Of a stretch of 39,787 nt of DNA, positions 30,862 through 39,768 are shown one piece after another (position 1 is the first letter of the stretch; each line of letters opens with the position of its first letter). A program made the translations under genes and the position numbers. Source of the stretch: an uncultured Bacteroidales bacterium. Lineage in GTDB: Bacteria > Bacteroidota > Bacteroidia > Bacteroidales > UBA932. A model generated the notes under the pieces. That model made no database searches. It saw nothing but the letters and a program-made list of their open reading frames with translations, and was not told the origin of the DNA. The DNA lies in assembly GCA_947253655.1 (NCBI GenBank), contig CAMYAE010000019.1:1-39787 (forward strand). The letters are read 5' to 3'.

Positions 30862-33009
30862 ATGAAAAATCTTTATATCAAATTCATATCCGACCGACTT
30901 GGCATCAAGGAATGGCAGGTCGAAAATTGTATCATCCTCTTCGAAGAGGGGAACACCATTCCTTTTATCAGCCGTTACAGGAAAGAGAAGACCGGCGGGC
31001 TGGACGATGTCGAGGTGGCTGAAATCAAGCATTGGGCCGACGTGTTCAGCGATATGGAAAAGAGGAAGACATCTATTATACAGACAATAGACGAGCAGGG
31101 GAAGCTTACGGAACAGCTCCGGACAGCAATTGAGAATTGTGTCAATGCAGGTGAATTGGAGGATCTTTATCTGCCGTTCAGACCAAAGAGGCGGACCAAG
31201 GCGACAGTTGCAAAGGAGGCTGGGTTGGAGCCATTGGCCGACGGTATGTTGGGAATGGCGGTAAAAGACCCCTATTCGGAGGCGGAGAAATTCATCAATG
31301 AAAAGGTCCCAACTGTCGATGACGTGTTGGCCGGAGCAAACGACATAATAGCCGAGAAAATAAGCGAAACAGCATCTCTGAGGGAAGAATTGAGGCAGAT
31401 TTACCGGACAAGGAGACTTGTGTCCAAGGCTACAAAGGCAGCAGAGGACTCTCAGGACGCATTGAAGTTCAAGGGCTATTTCGACTATTCGGAACCGATT
31501 TCAAGGATAGCCTCTCACAGACTGCTGGCGATATTGAGGGGGCAGTCTGAAGGCTTTCTGTCAGTGAAGATTGATGCAGATCCGCAGAAGTGCGGCAACA
31601 AACTCTATTACGAAATCTGTCAGGCCGGGAAATATCCGCCTCCCGCTCTCGGACAATTGCTTCGTGCAGCAGTGGATGATGCCTATTCCAGGCTAATGTC
31701 TCCGTCAATCACCAATGAAATTCTGAAAGAATACAAGGAGAAAGCCGACATCGAGTCTATAAATGTTTTTGGAGAAAATCTCAAACAACTGCTTCTTGCT
31801 CCGCCGGTAGGGCAGAAAAGGACTATGTCTATCGACCCTGGATTTCGTAACGGCTGCAAGATAGCCTGTCTTGACGAGCAGGGGAATCTGCTTCACCATG
31901 AAATAATCTATCCTCATCCTCCTCAAAACGACAAGGTCAAGTCTATAATGGCCCTAACCGCAATGACACAAAAATATGATATTCAGGCGATTGCCATTGG
32001 CAACGGCACGGCCAGCCGTGAGACAGAGGAGTTTGTCAAGCGAATTCCGCTTCCGGAGGGCTGTCGTGTGTTTGTGGTGAGCGAGGACGGGGCTTCCATT
32101 TATTCTGCATCCGAGGCTGCGAGGAAGGAGTTCCCGGATGAAGATGTGACGGTAAGAGGAGCCGTATCCATAGGCCGCAGGCTTATGGACCCATTGGCGG
32201 AGCTTGTCAAAATTGACCCTAAGTCATTGGGAGTAGGGCAGTACCAGTATGATGTGGATCAGAAACTCCTAAAAGAAAAATTGGATAATGTAGTAGTGAT
32301 TTGCGTGAACACCGTAGGAGTTAATCTCAACACGGCAAGTGAATATCTGTTGCAGTATGTATCAGGAATAGGGCCGGCTCTCGCTTCTGCGATTGTGGAA
32401 TATAGGGCAGCTATCGGCGGCTTTGAATCTCGGAGGCAGTTGCTGGACGTACCTCGTCTCGGAGCAAAGGCTTTCCAGCAGTGTGCCGGCTTTCTTCGAA
32501 TTCATAATGCGAAAAATCCTTTGGACAATTCAGCCGTTCACCCGGAATGCTACCATATAGTGGATAAAATGGCAAATGACCTTGGTGTCGGGACGGAAGA
32601 ACTTGTGGGCAATGTGGAACTTTGCCGGAAAATAAAGGCGGAGGCTTATGTCGAGGGCGATTTCGGTTTGCCTACCATAAATGATATTATCAAAGAGCTG
32701 GCAAAACCCGGCAGAGACCCTCGCGAGGCTGCTGTTGAGTTTGCATTTGCAGATGACGTGCACTCAATCGAGGATCTTCATGAGGGTATGGAGCTGCCGG
32801 GCATCGTGACGAATATCACTGCTTTCGGTGCCTTTGTGGATATCGGGGTCCATGAGAACGGACTGATCCATGTTTCTCAGATGAAAGTCGCAGGAATGGG
32901 GAATCGTGTCGACCCTTCTAAGATACTCAAACTGCATCAGCATGTCAAGGTAATGGTCCTGGCCGTAGACATTGACAGGCAAAGAATTTCTTTAAGGCTG
33001 ATTAAATGA
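30862..33009 (+). CDS. tex: Tex-family RNA-binding transcription accessory protein
   Basis: Tex is a nucleic-acid-binding protein related to eukaryotic Spt6 and linked to transcription and stress tolerance; its molecular role is still debated. The 715-residue protein shows the full domain order. The N-terminal helical region contains WQVENCIILFEEGNTIPFISRYRKE. A YqgF/RNase H-like domain lies in the middle (MSIDPGFRNGCK and IAIGNGTASRETE). Helix-hairpin-helix elements follow (YVSGIGPALASAIVEYR). A C-terminal S1 RNA-binding domain at about 635-715 reads GIVTNITAFGAFVDIGVHE, LIHVSQM. It is likely co-transcribed with the ClC gene, 11 nt upstream. The family is nearly universal in this group and length is normal. 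Confidence 0.95.
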   Translation: MKNLYIKFISDRLGIKEWQVENCIILFEEGNTIPFISRYRKEKTGGLDDVEVAEIKHWADVFSDMEKRKTSIIQTIDEQGKLTEQLRTAIENCVNAGELEDLYLPFRPKRRTKATVAKEAGLEPLADGMLGMAVKDPYSEAEKFINEKVPTVDDVLAGANDIIAEKISETASLREELRQIYRTRRLVSKATKAAEDSQDALKFKGYFDYSEPISRIASHRLLAILRGQSEGFLSVKIDADPQKCGNKLYYEICQAGKYPPPALGQLLRAAVDDAYSRLMSPSITNEILKEYKEKADIESINVFGENLKQLLLAPPVGQKRTMSIDPGFRNGCKIACLDEQGNLLHHEIIYPHPPQNDKVKSIMALTAMTQKYDIQAIAIGNGTASRETEEFVKRIPLPEGCRVFVVSEDGASIYSASEAARKEFPDEDVTVRGAVSIGRRLMDPLAELVKIDPKSLGVGQYQYDVDQKLLKEKLDNVVVICVNTVGVNLNTASEYLLQYVSGIGPALASAIVEYRAAIGGFESRRQLLDVPRLGAKAFQQCAGFLRIHNAKNPLDNSAVHPECYHIVDKMANDLGVGTEELVGNVELCRKIKAEAYVEGDFGLPTINDIIKELAKPGRDPREAAVEFAFADDVHSIEDLHEGMELPGIVTNITAFGAFVDIGVHENGLIHVSQMKVAGMGNRVDPSKILKLHQHVKVMVLAVDIDRQRISLRLIK

Positions 33010-33082
33010 GTTTTTTCTGACTTTTTGTAATTTTATCGAAAGAATTGCTTAATAATGTTTAGTTTTTCCGGCCGATTATTTG

Positions 33083-33090
33083 TAATTTTG
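33083..33090 (+). promoter_or_regulatory. EamA transporter promoter -7 element
   Basis: TAATTTTG matches TAnnTTTG, 20 nt before ATG 33111. A second copy of the local string TTTGTAATTTT occurs 55 nt upstream (33024-33034) without an obvious role. Confidence 0.55.
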
Positions 33091-33110
33091 CATATAACAA
33101 CTTTAACCGG

Positions 33111-34076
33111 ATGATTGGTACGAGAAACAAACAGGTTGTATATATACTTGCCACACTTTCCATTGTCCTTTGGGGCATGTCGTATATATGGAGCGACAGG
33201 CTGCTTAGGGCCGGTATTCCGGTAGAGTTTTTCGTTTTTGCCAGAATTTTCTTTGCAGGTCTTCTGCTCCTTGCCTTCAATCTTATTATGGGTAGGAATA
33301 TCCGGATACGCAGAAAAGATATAGGTAAATTCATTGTTCTGGCGGCATGCGAGCCCCTGATTTATTTCGTATGTGAGACCTATGGCATAAAACTGACGGA
33401 ATCACCCACTTACAGCTCACTTATTATTGCCTCTACCCCTGTATTTTCTGTGGTGGCCGGAATTGTCTTTTTCCGGGAGAACATCAATCTCATGAATATC
33501 CTTGGAGTGCTGATCTGTCTCGGCGGCCTTGTCATGGTGACCTTGTGCACATCCACTGTGGGAGAACACTTTATATGGGGTGTCGTGCTCCTTTTTGTGG
33601 CCGTTCTTGCAGAGGTGGGACATGCCTCGTGCACAAAATCGCTCACCGGCACCTATCAGGCCGAGGTGATAGTCATGTATCAGTTTCTTATCGGTTCAGT
33701 AATGCTTTTCCCTTTGTTCATTACAAAGGGCATGAGGACATTTGAGCCGTCATTTTATCTGTCCTGGGAGGTTATAGGACCTATAATTTGTCTTGCGGTT
33801 TTCTGTTCGGGCCTTGCATTTTCCCTGTGGGTCGGGGCTATCAAGCATCTCGGTGTAGCCAAGTCCAGCATTTTCCTTGCTATGATTCCTATATTCACTG
33901 CATTTGCCGGTTATATGTTCGGTCAGGAAGTGCTTTCCCAACTTCAGTGGCTTGGAATTGCCGTATCTGTAATAGGTCTGATATTCTCTCAGTTTGCAGG
34001 TTATAAGACAAGCAAGAAGGAGCTTAATATTCCGTGCGGAATTCCAGAGCCTGTCCGTGAGGAGACCGGTCTATAA
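33111..34076 (+). CDS. EamA-family (drug/metabolite superfamily) permease
   Basis: A 321-residue inner-membrane protein with about ten hydrophobic helices in two EamA repeats (about 10-145 and 160-300), as in DMT-superfamily metabolite exporters. The first repeat begins LATLSIVLWGMSYIWSDRLL and contains CETYGIKLTESPTYSSLIIASTPVFS split around the usual ALxYTSASxAxLL element. The second contains AIKHLGVAKSSIFLAMIPIFTAF, in two conserved pieces. The substrate is unknown; related proteins move amino acids, purines or other metabolites. It has its own promoter and probably stands alone. Its last 53 nt overlap the 3' end of the convergent pyrC. Confidence 0.9.
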   Translation: MIGTRNKQVVYILATLSIVLWGMSYIWSDRLLRAGIPVEFFVFARIFFAGLLLLAFNLIMGRNIRIRRKDIGKFIVLAACEPLIYFVCETYGIKLTESPTYSSLIIASTPVFSVVAGIVFFRENINLMNILGVLICLGGLVMVTLCTSTVGEHFIWGVVLLFVAVLAEVGHASCTKSLTGTYQAEVIVMYQFLIGSVMLFPLFITKGMRTFEPSFYLSWEVIGPIICLAVFCSGLAFSLWVGAIKHLGVAKSSIFLAMIPIFTAFAGYMFGQEVLSQLQWLGIAVSVIGLIFSQFAGYKTSKKELNIPCGIPEPVREETGL

Positions 34077-35397
34077 ATTTTCCGTCCCTGACGGATATAT
34101 TCCCGTTAATCATCACCATTTTAATTGCACCTCTAAGTTCTTTGCCCCAATAAGGCGTCCAGCCGCATTTATAGTCTATGGCCGCACTCGAAGAAACTCC
34201 TTTGTCCCGCCCTACGACAAACTTTTCATCCGGGTCGAATGCTACCAGATCGGCCTTGTAGCCGGTCTCAATCCGTCCGCGGTCTGCTATTCCGAAAATC
34301 TCAGCAGTTTTTGAAGACATGGCTGAGGCGACCTTTTCATAAGAAACCCCATCTTCTTTTGCAACAGTGAGCACAGCGGACAGGGATTGCTGTATTGACG
34401 GAATTCCTGAAGGACAGGACCTATATGGACGTGACTTTTCCGAAAGGAGGTGAGGGGCGTGATCGGAACCGATGGTATCTATTATGCCGTCTCCAAGGGC
34501 TTTGCGAAGAGCCTTTTTATCGGAACTGCTCTTTATCGCAGGATTGCATTTAATCAGGCCTTGCAGCTTGCTATAATCCTCGTCGCAGAAAAACAGATAA
34601 TTAGCTGAGGTCTCGGCAGTTATGTCAGGATTATGAATTTTTGCAGCCCTTATCATTTCCACCTCTTCGGCAGTGGATATATGTAGGATATGCAGTCTTG
34701 TCCCTAATTTTATTGCCAATTCAAGAGCCTTTGCCGTAGACCTGATACAGGCTTTTCTTGACCTTATATCTGGATGAACTATTATAGGAATATCCTCCCC
34801 GTAGCGTGCCACGGCATCCTCAAGATTCTTTCTGATTATATTTTCATCTTCGCTGTGCACCATTACAACGGCATTGCGAACACCGAAAATGCTTTTAAGG
34901 GCTTCTTCTTTTTCCACAAGCATATTCCCTGTGGATGAGCCCATAAAGACTTTGATTCCCCCAAACATACGGCTGTCTCCGGTACATAAGGCAGATATTT
35001 CCTCTAAATTATTGTCAGTTGCCCCGAAATTGAAGCCGAAATTGCAATATGATCTTCCTGCTGCAAGAAGTTGTTTATCCTTTAGCCTTTCTATAGAAAT
35101 TGTCGGCGGATTGGTATTGGGCATATCCAAAAACGAGGTTATGCCGCCAGATAAAGCAGCTTTCGATTCCGTCGAAATATCTGCTTTCGACGTCATTCCG
35201 GGCTCTCTGAAATGTACATGAGCATCGATGCCTCCCGCCATAAGTACAAGCCCGGACAGGTCTATCAGTTCAGCGTCCGGAAATTCTGTTTTGTCATCAT
35301 ACCAAATCCCAGCTATTTTTTCCCCGTCTATGGCTACAGAACCCTTTTTAGTCGAGACAGGAGTGGCAATAAGTGCGTTTTTGAGAAGGTATCTCAT
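34024..35397 (-). CDS. pyrC: Dihydroorotase
   Basis: Third enzyme of de novo pyrimidine synthesis, closing N-carbamoyl-aspartate to dihydroorotate. The 457-residue amidohydrolase-fold protein shows the binuclear metal site: DAHVHFREPG with His60 and His62, the likely carboxylated Lys149 in GIKVFMGSS, His181 in MVHSED, His239 in HILHISTAEE, and catalytic Asp312 in IGSDHAPH. The HVHFREPG and length fit the class I type common in Bacteroidota. The ATG overlaps the stop of the upstream glycosyltransferase (ATGA), and the S41 protease gene precedes that, so the gene is the last of a three-gene operon. The 3' end overlaps the convergent permease gene by 53 nt. Confidence 0.95.
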   Translation of the reverse strand: MRYLLKNALIATPVSTKKGSVAIDGEKIAGIWYDDKTEFPDAELIDLSGLVLMAGGIDAHVHFREPGMTSKADISTESKAALSGGITSFLDMPNTNPPTISIERLKDKQLLAAGRSYCNFGFNFGATDNNLEEISALCTGDSRMFGGIKVFMGSSTGNMLVEKEEALKSIFGVRNAVVMVHSEDENIIRKNLEDAVARYGEDIPIIVHPDIRSRKACIRSTAKALELAIKLGTRLHILHISTAEEVEMIRAAKIHNPDITAETSANYLFFCDEDYSKLQGLIKCNPAIKSSSDKKALRKALGDGIIDTIGSDHAPHLLSEKSRPYRSCPSGIPSIQQSLSAVLTVAKEDGVSYEKVASAMSSKTAEIFGIADRGRIETGYKADLVAFDPDEKFVVGRDKGVSSSAAIDYKCGWTPYWGKELRGAIKMVMINGNISVRDGKFIDRSPHGQALEFRTEY

Positions 35398-36119
35398 AGT
35401 TTAGCCGGACTTATCTTCCTGAATCTCAATCTGATTACTCCCCAAAACGCTTCGCCGAAGATACCGCTGCTCATTTTTGAAACCCCCTCTTTCCTGTTTA
35501 TGAATATGATAGGGACTTCGGCAAGCTTAAAGCCAAGCTTGAATGCCGAATACTTCATTTCAATCTGGAAGCCGTAGCCTTTCATCCTTACATCGTCAAG
35601 GTCAATGGTCTCAAGCACTTTTCTGGTGTAACATTTGAATCCGGCCGTGCAGTCATACATTTTCATCCCCAAGATGCTACGCACATACACTGAGGCGTAG
35701 TAAGACATGATTATCCTCCCTATCGGCCAGTTTACTACGCTCACTCCGTCACAGTACCTTGAACCGATTGCCAGGTCTGCTCCGTTCTTGCAAGCCTCAT
35801 AGAGCCGGGGAAGGTCATCCGGATTATGGGAAAAATCCGCATCCATTTCGAAAATATAGTCATACCCCTTGTCCAGACACCATTTGAAGCCTGTGAGATA
35901 GGCTGTGCCCAAGCCAAGTTTCTTTCCTCTTTCTATAATATGAAGCCGCTCAGGATGTTCTTCCTGCTTCCTCTTGACAATTTCAGACGTTCCGTCAGGG
36001 GAGCCGTCATCTATTATGAGGATGTGGTAGCCGCCATCGAGGGAAAAAACCTTGTCTATAATCCTTTCAATGTTTTCTTTTTCGTTGTATGTAGGGATTA
36101 TTACGATTTTTTTATCCAT
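35394..36119 (-). CDS. Polyprenyl-phosphate mannosyl/glycosyl transferase (DPM1-like, GT2)
   Basis: A 241-residue family 2 glycosyltransferase similar to dolichol-phosphate mannose synthase, which loads a sugar from a nucleotide sugar onto a polyprenyl phosphate at the cytoplasmic face of the inner membrane. The N-terminal IIPTYNEKENIERII and IIDDGSPDGT form the nucleotide-binding half. The DXD metal site is FEMDADFSHNP, and GSRYCDG and DCTAGFKCY are acceptor-side motifs. No C-terminal membrane helices follow, as in the soluble DPM1 subtype. In Bacteroidota such an enzyme could feed protein O-glycosylation or lipid glycosylation, but the sugar is not determined. It starts 5 nt after the protease stop and overlaps pyrC by 4 nt. 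Confidence 0.92.
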   Translation of the reverse strand: MDKKIVIIPTYNEKENIERIIDKVFSLDGGYHILIIDDGSPDGTSEIVKRKQEEHPERLHIIERGKKLGLGTAYLTGFKWCLDKGYDYIFEMDADFSHNPDDLPRLYEACKNGADLAIGSRYCDGVSVVNWPIGRIIMSYYASVYVRSILGMKMYDCTAGFKCYTRKVLETIDLDDVRMKGYGFQIEMKYSAFKLGFKLAEVPIIFINRKEGVSKMSSGIFGEAFWGVIRLRFRKISPAKL

Positions 36120-36124
36120 ATATC

Positions 36125-39100
36125 TTATTTATTATCAATCTCTTTCAGCATCTCGGCTACGGCACCTTCCAACTGCTTGTCCTCTCCTCTCAGCACTGAT
36201 GCCGGATCATTGTACAACAATACGTCAGGCTCTATTTCCAGATTTTCCAGGTAACGCCCTTCTTTGATACCGTATGAGCCGACCTGTGGAATTCCGAATA
36301 CAATGCTGCCATTTATCTGGCTCTCCCACCATACTGCCGTCATCGTGCCTGGTACCGGTGTTCCTATTAGTTTTCCGATGCCTAAGGTCTTGTAGGTGTA
36401 TGGGAAACCGGAAGCGTCGGAATAATTGTCTTCGCTCATAAGTACGCATGACGGTTTTGTCCATTTGTTATACGGCTCTGTAGCAATGTATTGACCTCTT
36501 GGCATGAATTTGATATAGGCTTTCCCGTTCAGGAAGGTTGCGAGGTCGTCATGCAGCCAGCCGCCTCCGTTATGCCTGGTGTCTACAATAAGGGCTTCGC
36601 AGTTCCTGTATTTGCCCAAAGCCTTTGAATATACCTCTCTGAAACTCTCCGAGTCCATGCCTTTGACATGTACATAGCCGATCCGGCCGCCCGACAGCTC
36701 TTTCACCTTAGCCTCACGTTGCCTTACCCATCTGTCGTACAACAGCTTGTAATCTGTAAACGACGGCTCTATTATCATTTCTTTTGCTTTCTTGCCGCCC
36801 TTGCTGATTGTAATAGATATTTTTTTGCCGGCTTTGTCCTGGAGCAGTTTCACCCATTTATCCCCGGCTTTGATTTCTTTGCCGTCAATGGACTCGATAA
36901 TATCCCCCTCCTTTATCTCAGGATCTGCGATTTTCAGTACTCCGTCAGGCAGCACTTCTTTAATCCTGACCCCGTCTCCGGCATAGGAATAATCGACAAG
37001 AATTCCGAGGTGACCGAGAGTCTCCCCTCCGCGGATCTTGAATCTTGCACCCGTATGAGAGCCGTTCAGTTCACCGAGCATCTCGGAGAGCATCTCCTGA
37101 AAATCGTAATTGTTGTTTATATATGGCAGGAACTGCTCATAATTCTCTTTATAATAATACCAGTCCACTCCATGAAGTTCCGGGTCATAGAATTTTTCCT
37201 TGACCTGTTTCCATATATGCGAGAACATATATTCCCTTTCAGCTTTCGGCTTGTATTCGTAGTCTCCGCTAAATGATATCTTCTTGGTAGAGCCGCTGGC
37301 CAAATTGATTTTTGAAATCCCGAAACCTGACAGCATATAGATGTCCTTTTCATCGGCAGACGGAATGATCGAGCCTGTTACCCCTCTTTTCAACACCTTT
37401 ACATCTTTTGTCTTCAAATCGAGGACGCAGAGGCCGAATCCGCTTTCAAGCGGTGTGATATAGTATAGCTTATCCCCGTCTTTAGACAGATAATGATCAC
37501 CGTATTTATTGGAAGTCCGTGTCAGTCTGATAATTCTGTTTTCACGGCCGTCGAGGGTCAGTTTGAGTTTCTCAACTTTCTTATCCGTACTGTCCTTTTT
37601 CTCTTTCTTGTTTTTCTTTTCGCTGTCTCCCGACAGAAGCTTCTCTATTTCCGCATCTTCCTTGTCTTTCTTGAAATCAGCCATGGCTTTCGGATCCAGG
37701 AACATTATATACACATCGGACTGTGCCCCCCAGCTTCCATGGCTTCGATAGCCGTTCTTGTCTGATTTCCATGTCATTGCCTTTCCGCCGAGAGCCCACC
37801 TGAACGGACCGTCATTGTAGCCGCTCTCCGTAAGGTTGGTGATTTCTCCCGATTCAACATCGATTAGAGCAATGTCCTCATTGTGCCAGCCTCCGTTTGC
37901 CGCATAATATGTAAGGAGATAATGACTGTCCGGACTCCATGCGAAATACTGGTCACCGTCAACGTATGAGTAGTTGGCGTCTTTCAGCAGGGATTTGGTC
38001 TTTCCGCCTTTTGTCGGCTTTACCACAAGCTCAGTCCTGTCCCTGAGATAGGCTACATATTTCCCGTCAGGGGAGACCTCCGGCTGAAAGCAGGTTTCTC
38101 CTTCGTCAGAGAAAAGTTCTTCTTTCATTTTCACCGAATAGGTGAAGTATTTGTCATTCTTGTCGGTCAGAGAAGTCTTGTATACCCCCCAGTGTCCGTT
38201 CCTTTCTGATGAGTAATATAGCTCACGTCCGTCTTTCGAGAAACTCACGTCCCTTTCCTGTTCTGGGGTGTTTGTTATTCTCTTTGTAGTCTTATATTCA
38301 GCAGAGGTTACAAATACGTCTCCTCTTATTATTACCGCCACCTCTTTCCCACTTTGGGCTACGGACATCGATGAGGCTCCTTTGGAGAATGAAAGTTTCC
38401 TCATCTCCTTTTCTATGGCATCGCGGGTTACATATATATCCACTTTTTCCGGTTTTGAACCCTCCTTTATAATATAGAGGTCTCCGTTATAGGAATATGT
38501 CACGAGCCCATTATCCGAGACTGATATATATCTTACAGGATTTTTAGTCTCAAAAGTAAGCTGTGTGCTCTGCTCCGGGCTGGATATGCTGCTTTTGAAT
38601 AGGTTTATCGTGCTGCCCCCTTGTTCGCTGAGATAGTAGAAAGTGTCTCCGTCAGCAGCGAAAACCGGATTTCTGTCCTCTCCTTTATATGTTGTGAGCT
38701 GTTTGAACAGGCCGTTGCCGTCAATGGAAAACCTTTCTGACCCGTTATCTCCTCTATATAGCCATATATCACGTGTAACTGAGGACGTATGGTGTTTTCT
38801 GAAAGGATCTTCATAGCCCTTGTAGTCCTCATATAGTACATCACCCTTTTTGCTGACGCTGATTTCCGAAATCGGCAAGGAGGTGACAAATTCGGGTTTT
38901 TCCCCTGTCGTGTCGGTGATGAACAGTTGCGGAGTTGTCGGGAAACCGTCATAGTCTGCATCCGGTTGCAGGTTGGCGGAAAAAATTATCCTGCCGTCAT
39001 TCAGGACGGCCTTAGGCACTTCGTTGCCGGGCAGATCGGTAATCCTTTTCGGCTTTCCGCCCTCAGAGGAAGTTATATATATATCTTTTCCTCTCTCCCT

Positions 39101-39352
39101 GTTGGAGCTGAAAATAATGTATTTGCTGTCGCTCGTCCACATAGGGTCGGATTCATAAGCTTCATTGCTAGTTATCTGCAACGCCCTTCCTCCTTCACTG
39201 CTCACTGTATATATGTCTCCCTTATAGCAAAATGCTATTGTCCGCCCGTCGGGCGAAATACAGTTTTTTCTTATCCAACGCGGAATTTCTCTTGCCTCGC
39301 ACAGACCGATTGTCATAAAGGCTGCTACAGCTATAACCAAATGCCTCTTCAT
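36125..39352 (-). CDS. Tricorn-like S41 peptidase with beta-propeller domains
   Basis: A 1075-residue secreted protease of family S41, related to archaeal tricorn. A signal peptide (about 1-20, hydrophobic VIAVAAFMTIGLC ending in EA) is followed by TolB/PD40-type propeller repeats from about 30 to 560, with repeated SPDG, DSKY and SEGG patterns. A Lys/Glu-rich linker lies at 562-598 and more propeller or C1-type sequence to about 700. A tricorn C1 core domain includes GSHTGAR with His766. A PDZ domain spans about 776-860 (GILVDYSYAG, IKEGDIIESIDG). The catalytic domain has VDTRHNGGGWLHDD and NYSDASGFPY with candidate nucleophile Ser978. Length and order match intact relatives. Periplasmic peptide degradation is inferred. 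It leads the operon with the glycosyltransferase and pyrC. Confidence 0.92.
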   Translation of the reverse strand: MKRHLVIAVAAFMTIGLCEAREIPRWIRKNCISPDGRTIAFCYKGDIYTVSSEGGRALQITSNEAYESDPMWTSDSKYIIFSSNRERGKDIYITSSEGGKPKRITDLPGNEVPKAVLNDGRIIFSANLQPDADYDGFPTTPQLFITDTTGEKPEFVTSLPISEISVSKKGDVLYEDYKGYEDPFRKHHTSSVTRDIWLYRGDNGSERFSIDGNGLFKQLTTYKGEDRNPVFAADGDTFYYLSEQGGSTINLFKSSISSPEQSTQLTFETKNPVRYISVSDNGLVTYSYNGDLYIIKEGSKPEKVDIYVTRDAIEKEMRKLSFSKGASSMSVAQSGKEVAVIIRGDVFVTSAEYKTTKRITNTPEQERDVSFSKDGRELYYSSERNGHWGVYKTSLTDKNDKYFTYSVKMKEELFSDEGETCFQPEVSPDGKYVAYLRDRTELVVKPTKGGKTKSLLKDANYSYVDGDQYFAWSPDSHYLLTYYAANGGWHNEDIALIDVESGEITNLTESGYNDGPFRWALGGKAMTWKSDKNGYRSHGSWGAQSDVYIMFLDPKAMADFKKDKEDAEIEKLLSGDSEKKNKKEKKDSTDKKVEKLKLTLDGRENRIIRLTRTSNKYGDHYLSKDGDKLYYITPLESGFGLCVLDLKTKDVKVLKRGVTGSIIPSADEKDIYMLSGFGISKINLASGSTKKISFSGDYEYKPKAEREYMFSHIWKQVKEKFYDPELHGVDWYYYKENYEQFLPYINNNYDFQEMLSEMLGELNGSHTGARFKIRGGETLGHLGILVDYSYAGDGVRIKEVLPDGVLKIADPEIKEGDIIESIDGKEIKAGDKWVKLLQDKAGKKISITISKGGKKAKEMIIEPSFTDYKLLYDRWVRQREAKVKELSGGRIGYVHVKGMDSESFREVYSKALGKYRNCEALIVDTRHNGGGWLHDDLATFLNGKAYIKFMPRGQYIATEPYNKWTKPSCVLMSEDNYSDASGFPYTYKTLGIGKLIGTPVPGTMTAVWWESQINGSIVFGIPQVGSYGIKEGRYLENLEIEPDVLLYNDPASVLRGEDKQLEGAVAEMLKEIDNK

Positions 39353-39553
39353 TATATTATTAAAGTTTATTTTATCAATTATGTATTTACAAATATAATA
39401 TTTTTGAATTAAATGCCGTTAAAAAGTTTTCCGATTATATGCCGGATTTCTTTAATAAAAATTATTAAATTTTAATATGGTAATATCCACGAGTTTATAT
39501 CGTTTTACCGTCTGACGCGTCGAAAATCTTTTCAATATTTTTCATAAAAAAGT
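39353..39553. other. AT-rich intergenic region between the protease gene and the rRNA operon
   Basis: About 200 bases with no open frame or RNA gene that I can support. It holds the minus-strand protease promoter element and, at 39514-39521, the short palindrome GACGCGTC about 33 nt upstream of the rRNA -33 element. The rest is A/T-rich and could act as an UP-type region for the rRNA promoter. Confidence 0.5.
39390..39397 (-). promoter_or_regulatory. S41 protease operon promoter -7 element
   Basis: The minus strand reads TATATTTG, matching TAnnTTTG, giving a leader of about 30 nt before ATG 39352. Confidence 0.6.
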
Positions 39554-39583
39554 TTGGAAGTTGAATAAATATGAGTATCTTTG
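39554..39583 (+). promoter_or_regulatory. rRNA operon promoter (-33 TTG, -7 TATCTTTG)
   Basis: TTG at 39554-39556 (within TTTG) and TATCTTTG at 39576-39583 are spaced 19 nt, the standard arrangement for the primary sigma factor of this phylum. Transcription should begin near 39589, about 180 nt before 16S rRNA. Confidence 0.8.
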
Positions 39584-39768
39584 CAATCCCGTTCGACGAG
39601 CGTCAGTCTGAGCAAGGCGGTTCGGAGGCGTTTTTTTTACGCCTTATGTCGACAATCGGGGCGTGAAGATCATTGACAAGACTGAAGGAAGTACAAGAAG
39701 CAAGTACCGAAACAAAAAGATCGATAGAGTTGATTCCGAGAAAGCCAAGGGTTAATAGAATAGAATAT
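39584..39768 (+). other. 16S rRNA leader with competing hairpins and a boxA-like site
   Basis: Transcribed leader of the rRNA operon. AGGCGT (39626-39631) can pair with ACGCCT (39639-39644) around seven T residues, and the upstream AAGGCG (39614-39619) can pair instead with CGCCTT (39640-39645), so the two stems exclude each other. GATCATTGACA at 39668-39678 resembles the boxA antitermination element (core CTTTGACA/CTTTAACA) bound by NusB-S10. No coding frame is present. Confidence 0.55.

Noticed and set aside
36668..37276. 202-codon plus-strand open frame with hydrophobic stretches
   Set aside because: Antisense to the S41 protease catalytic and PDZ domains.
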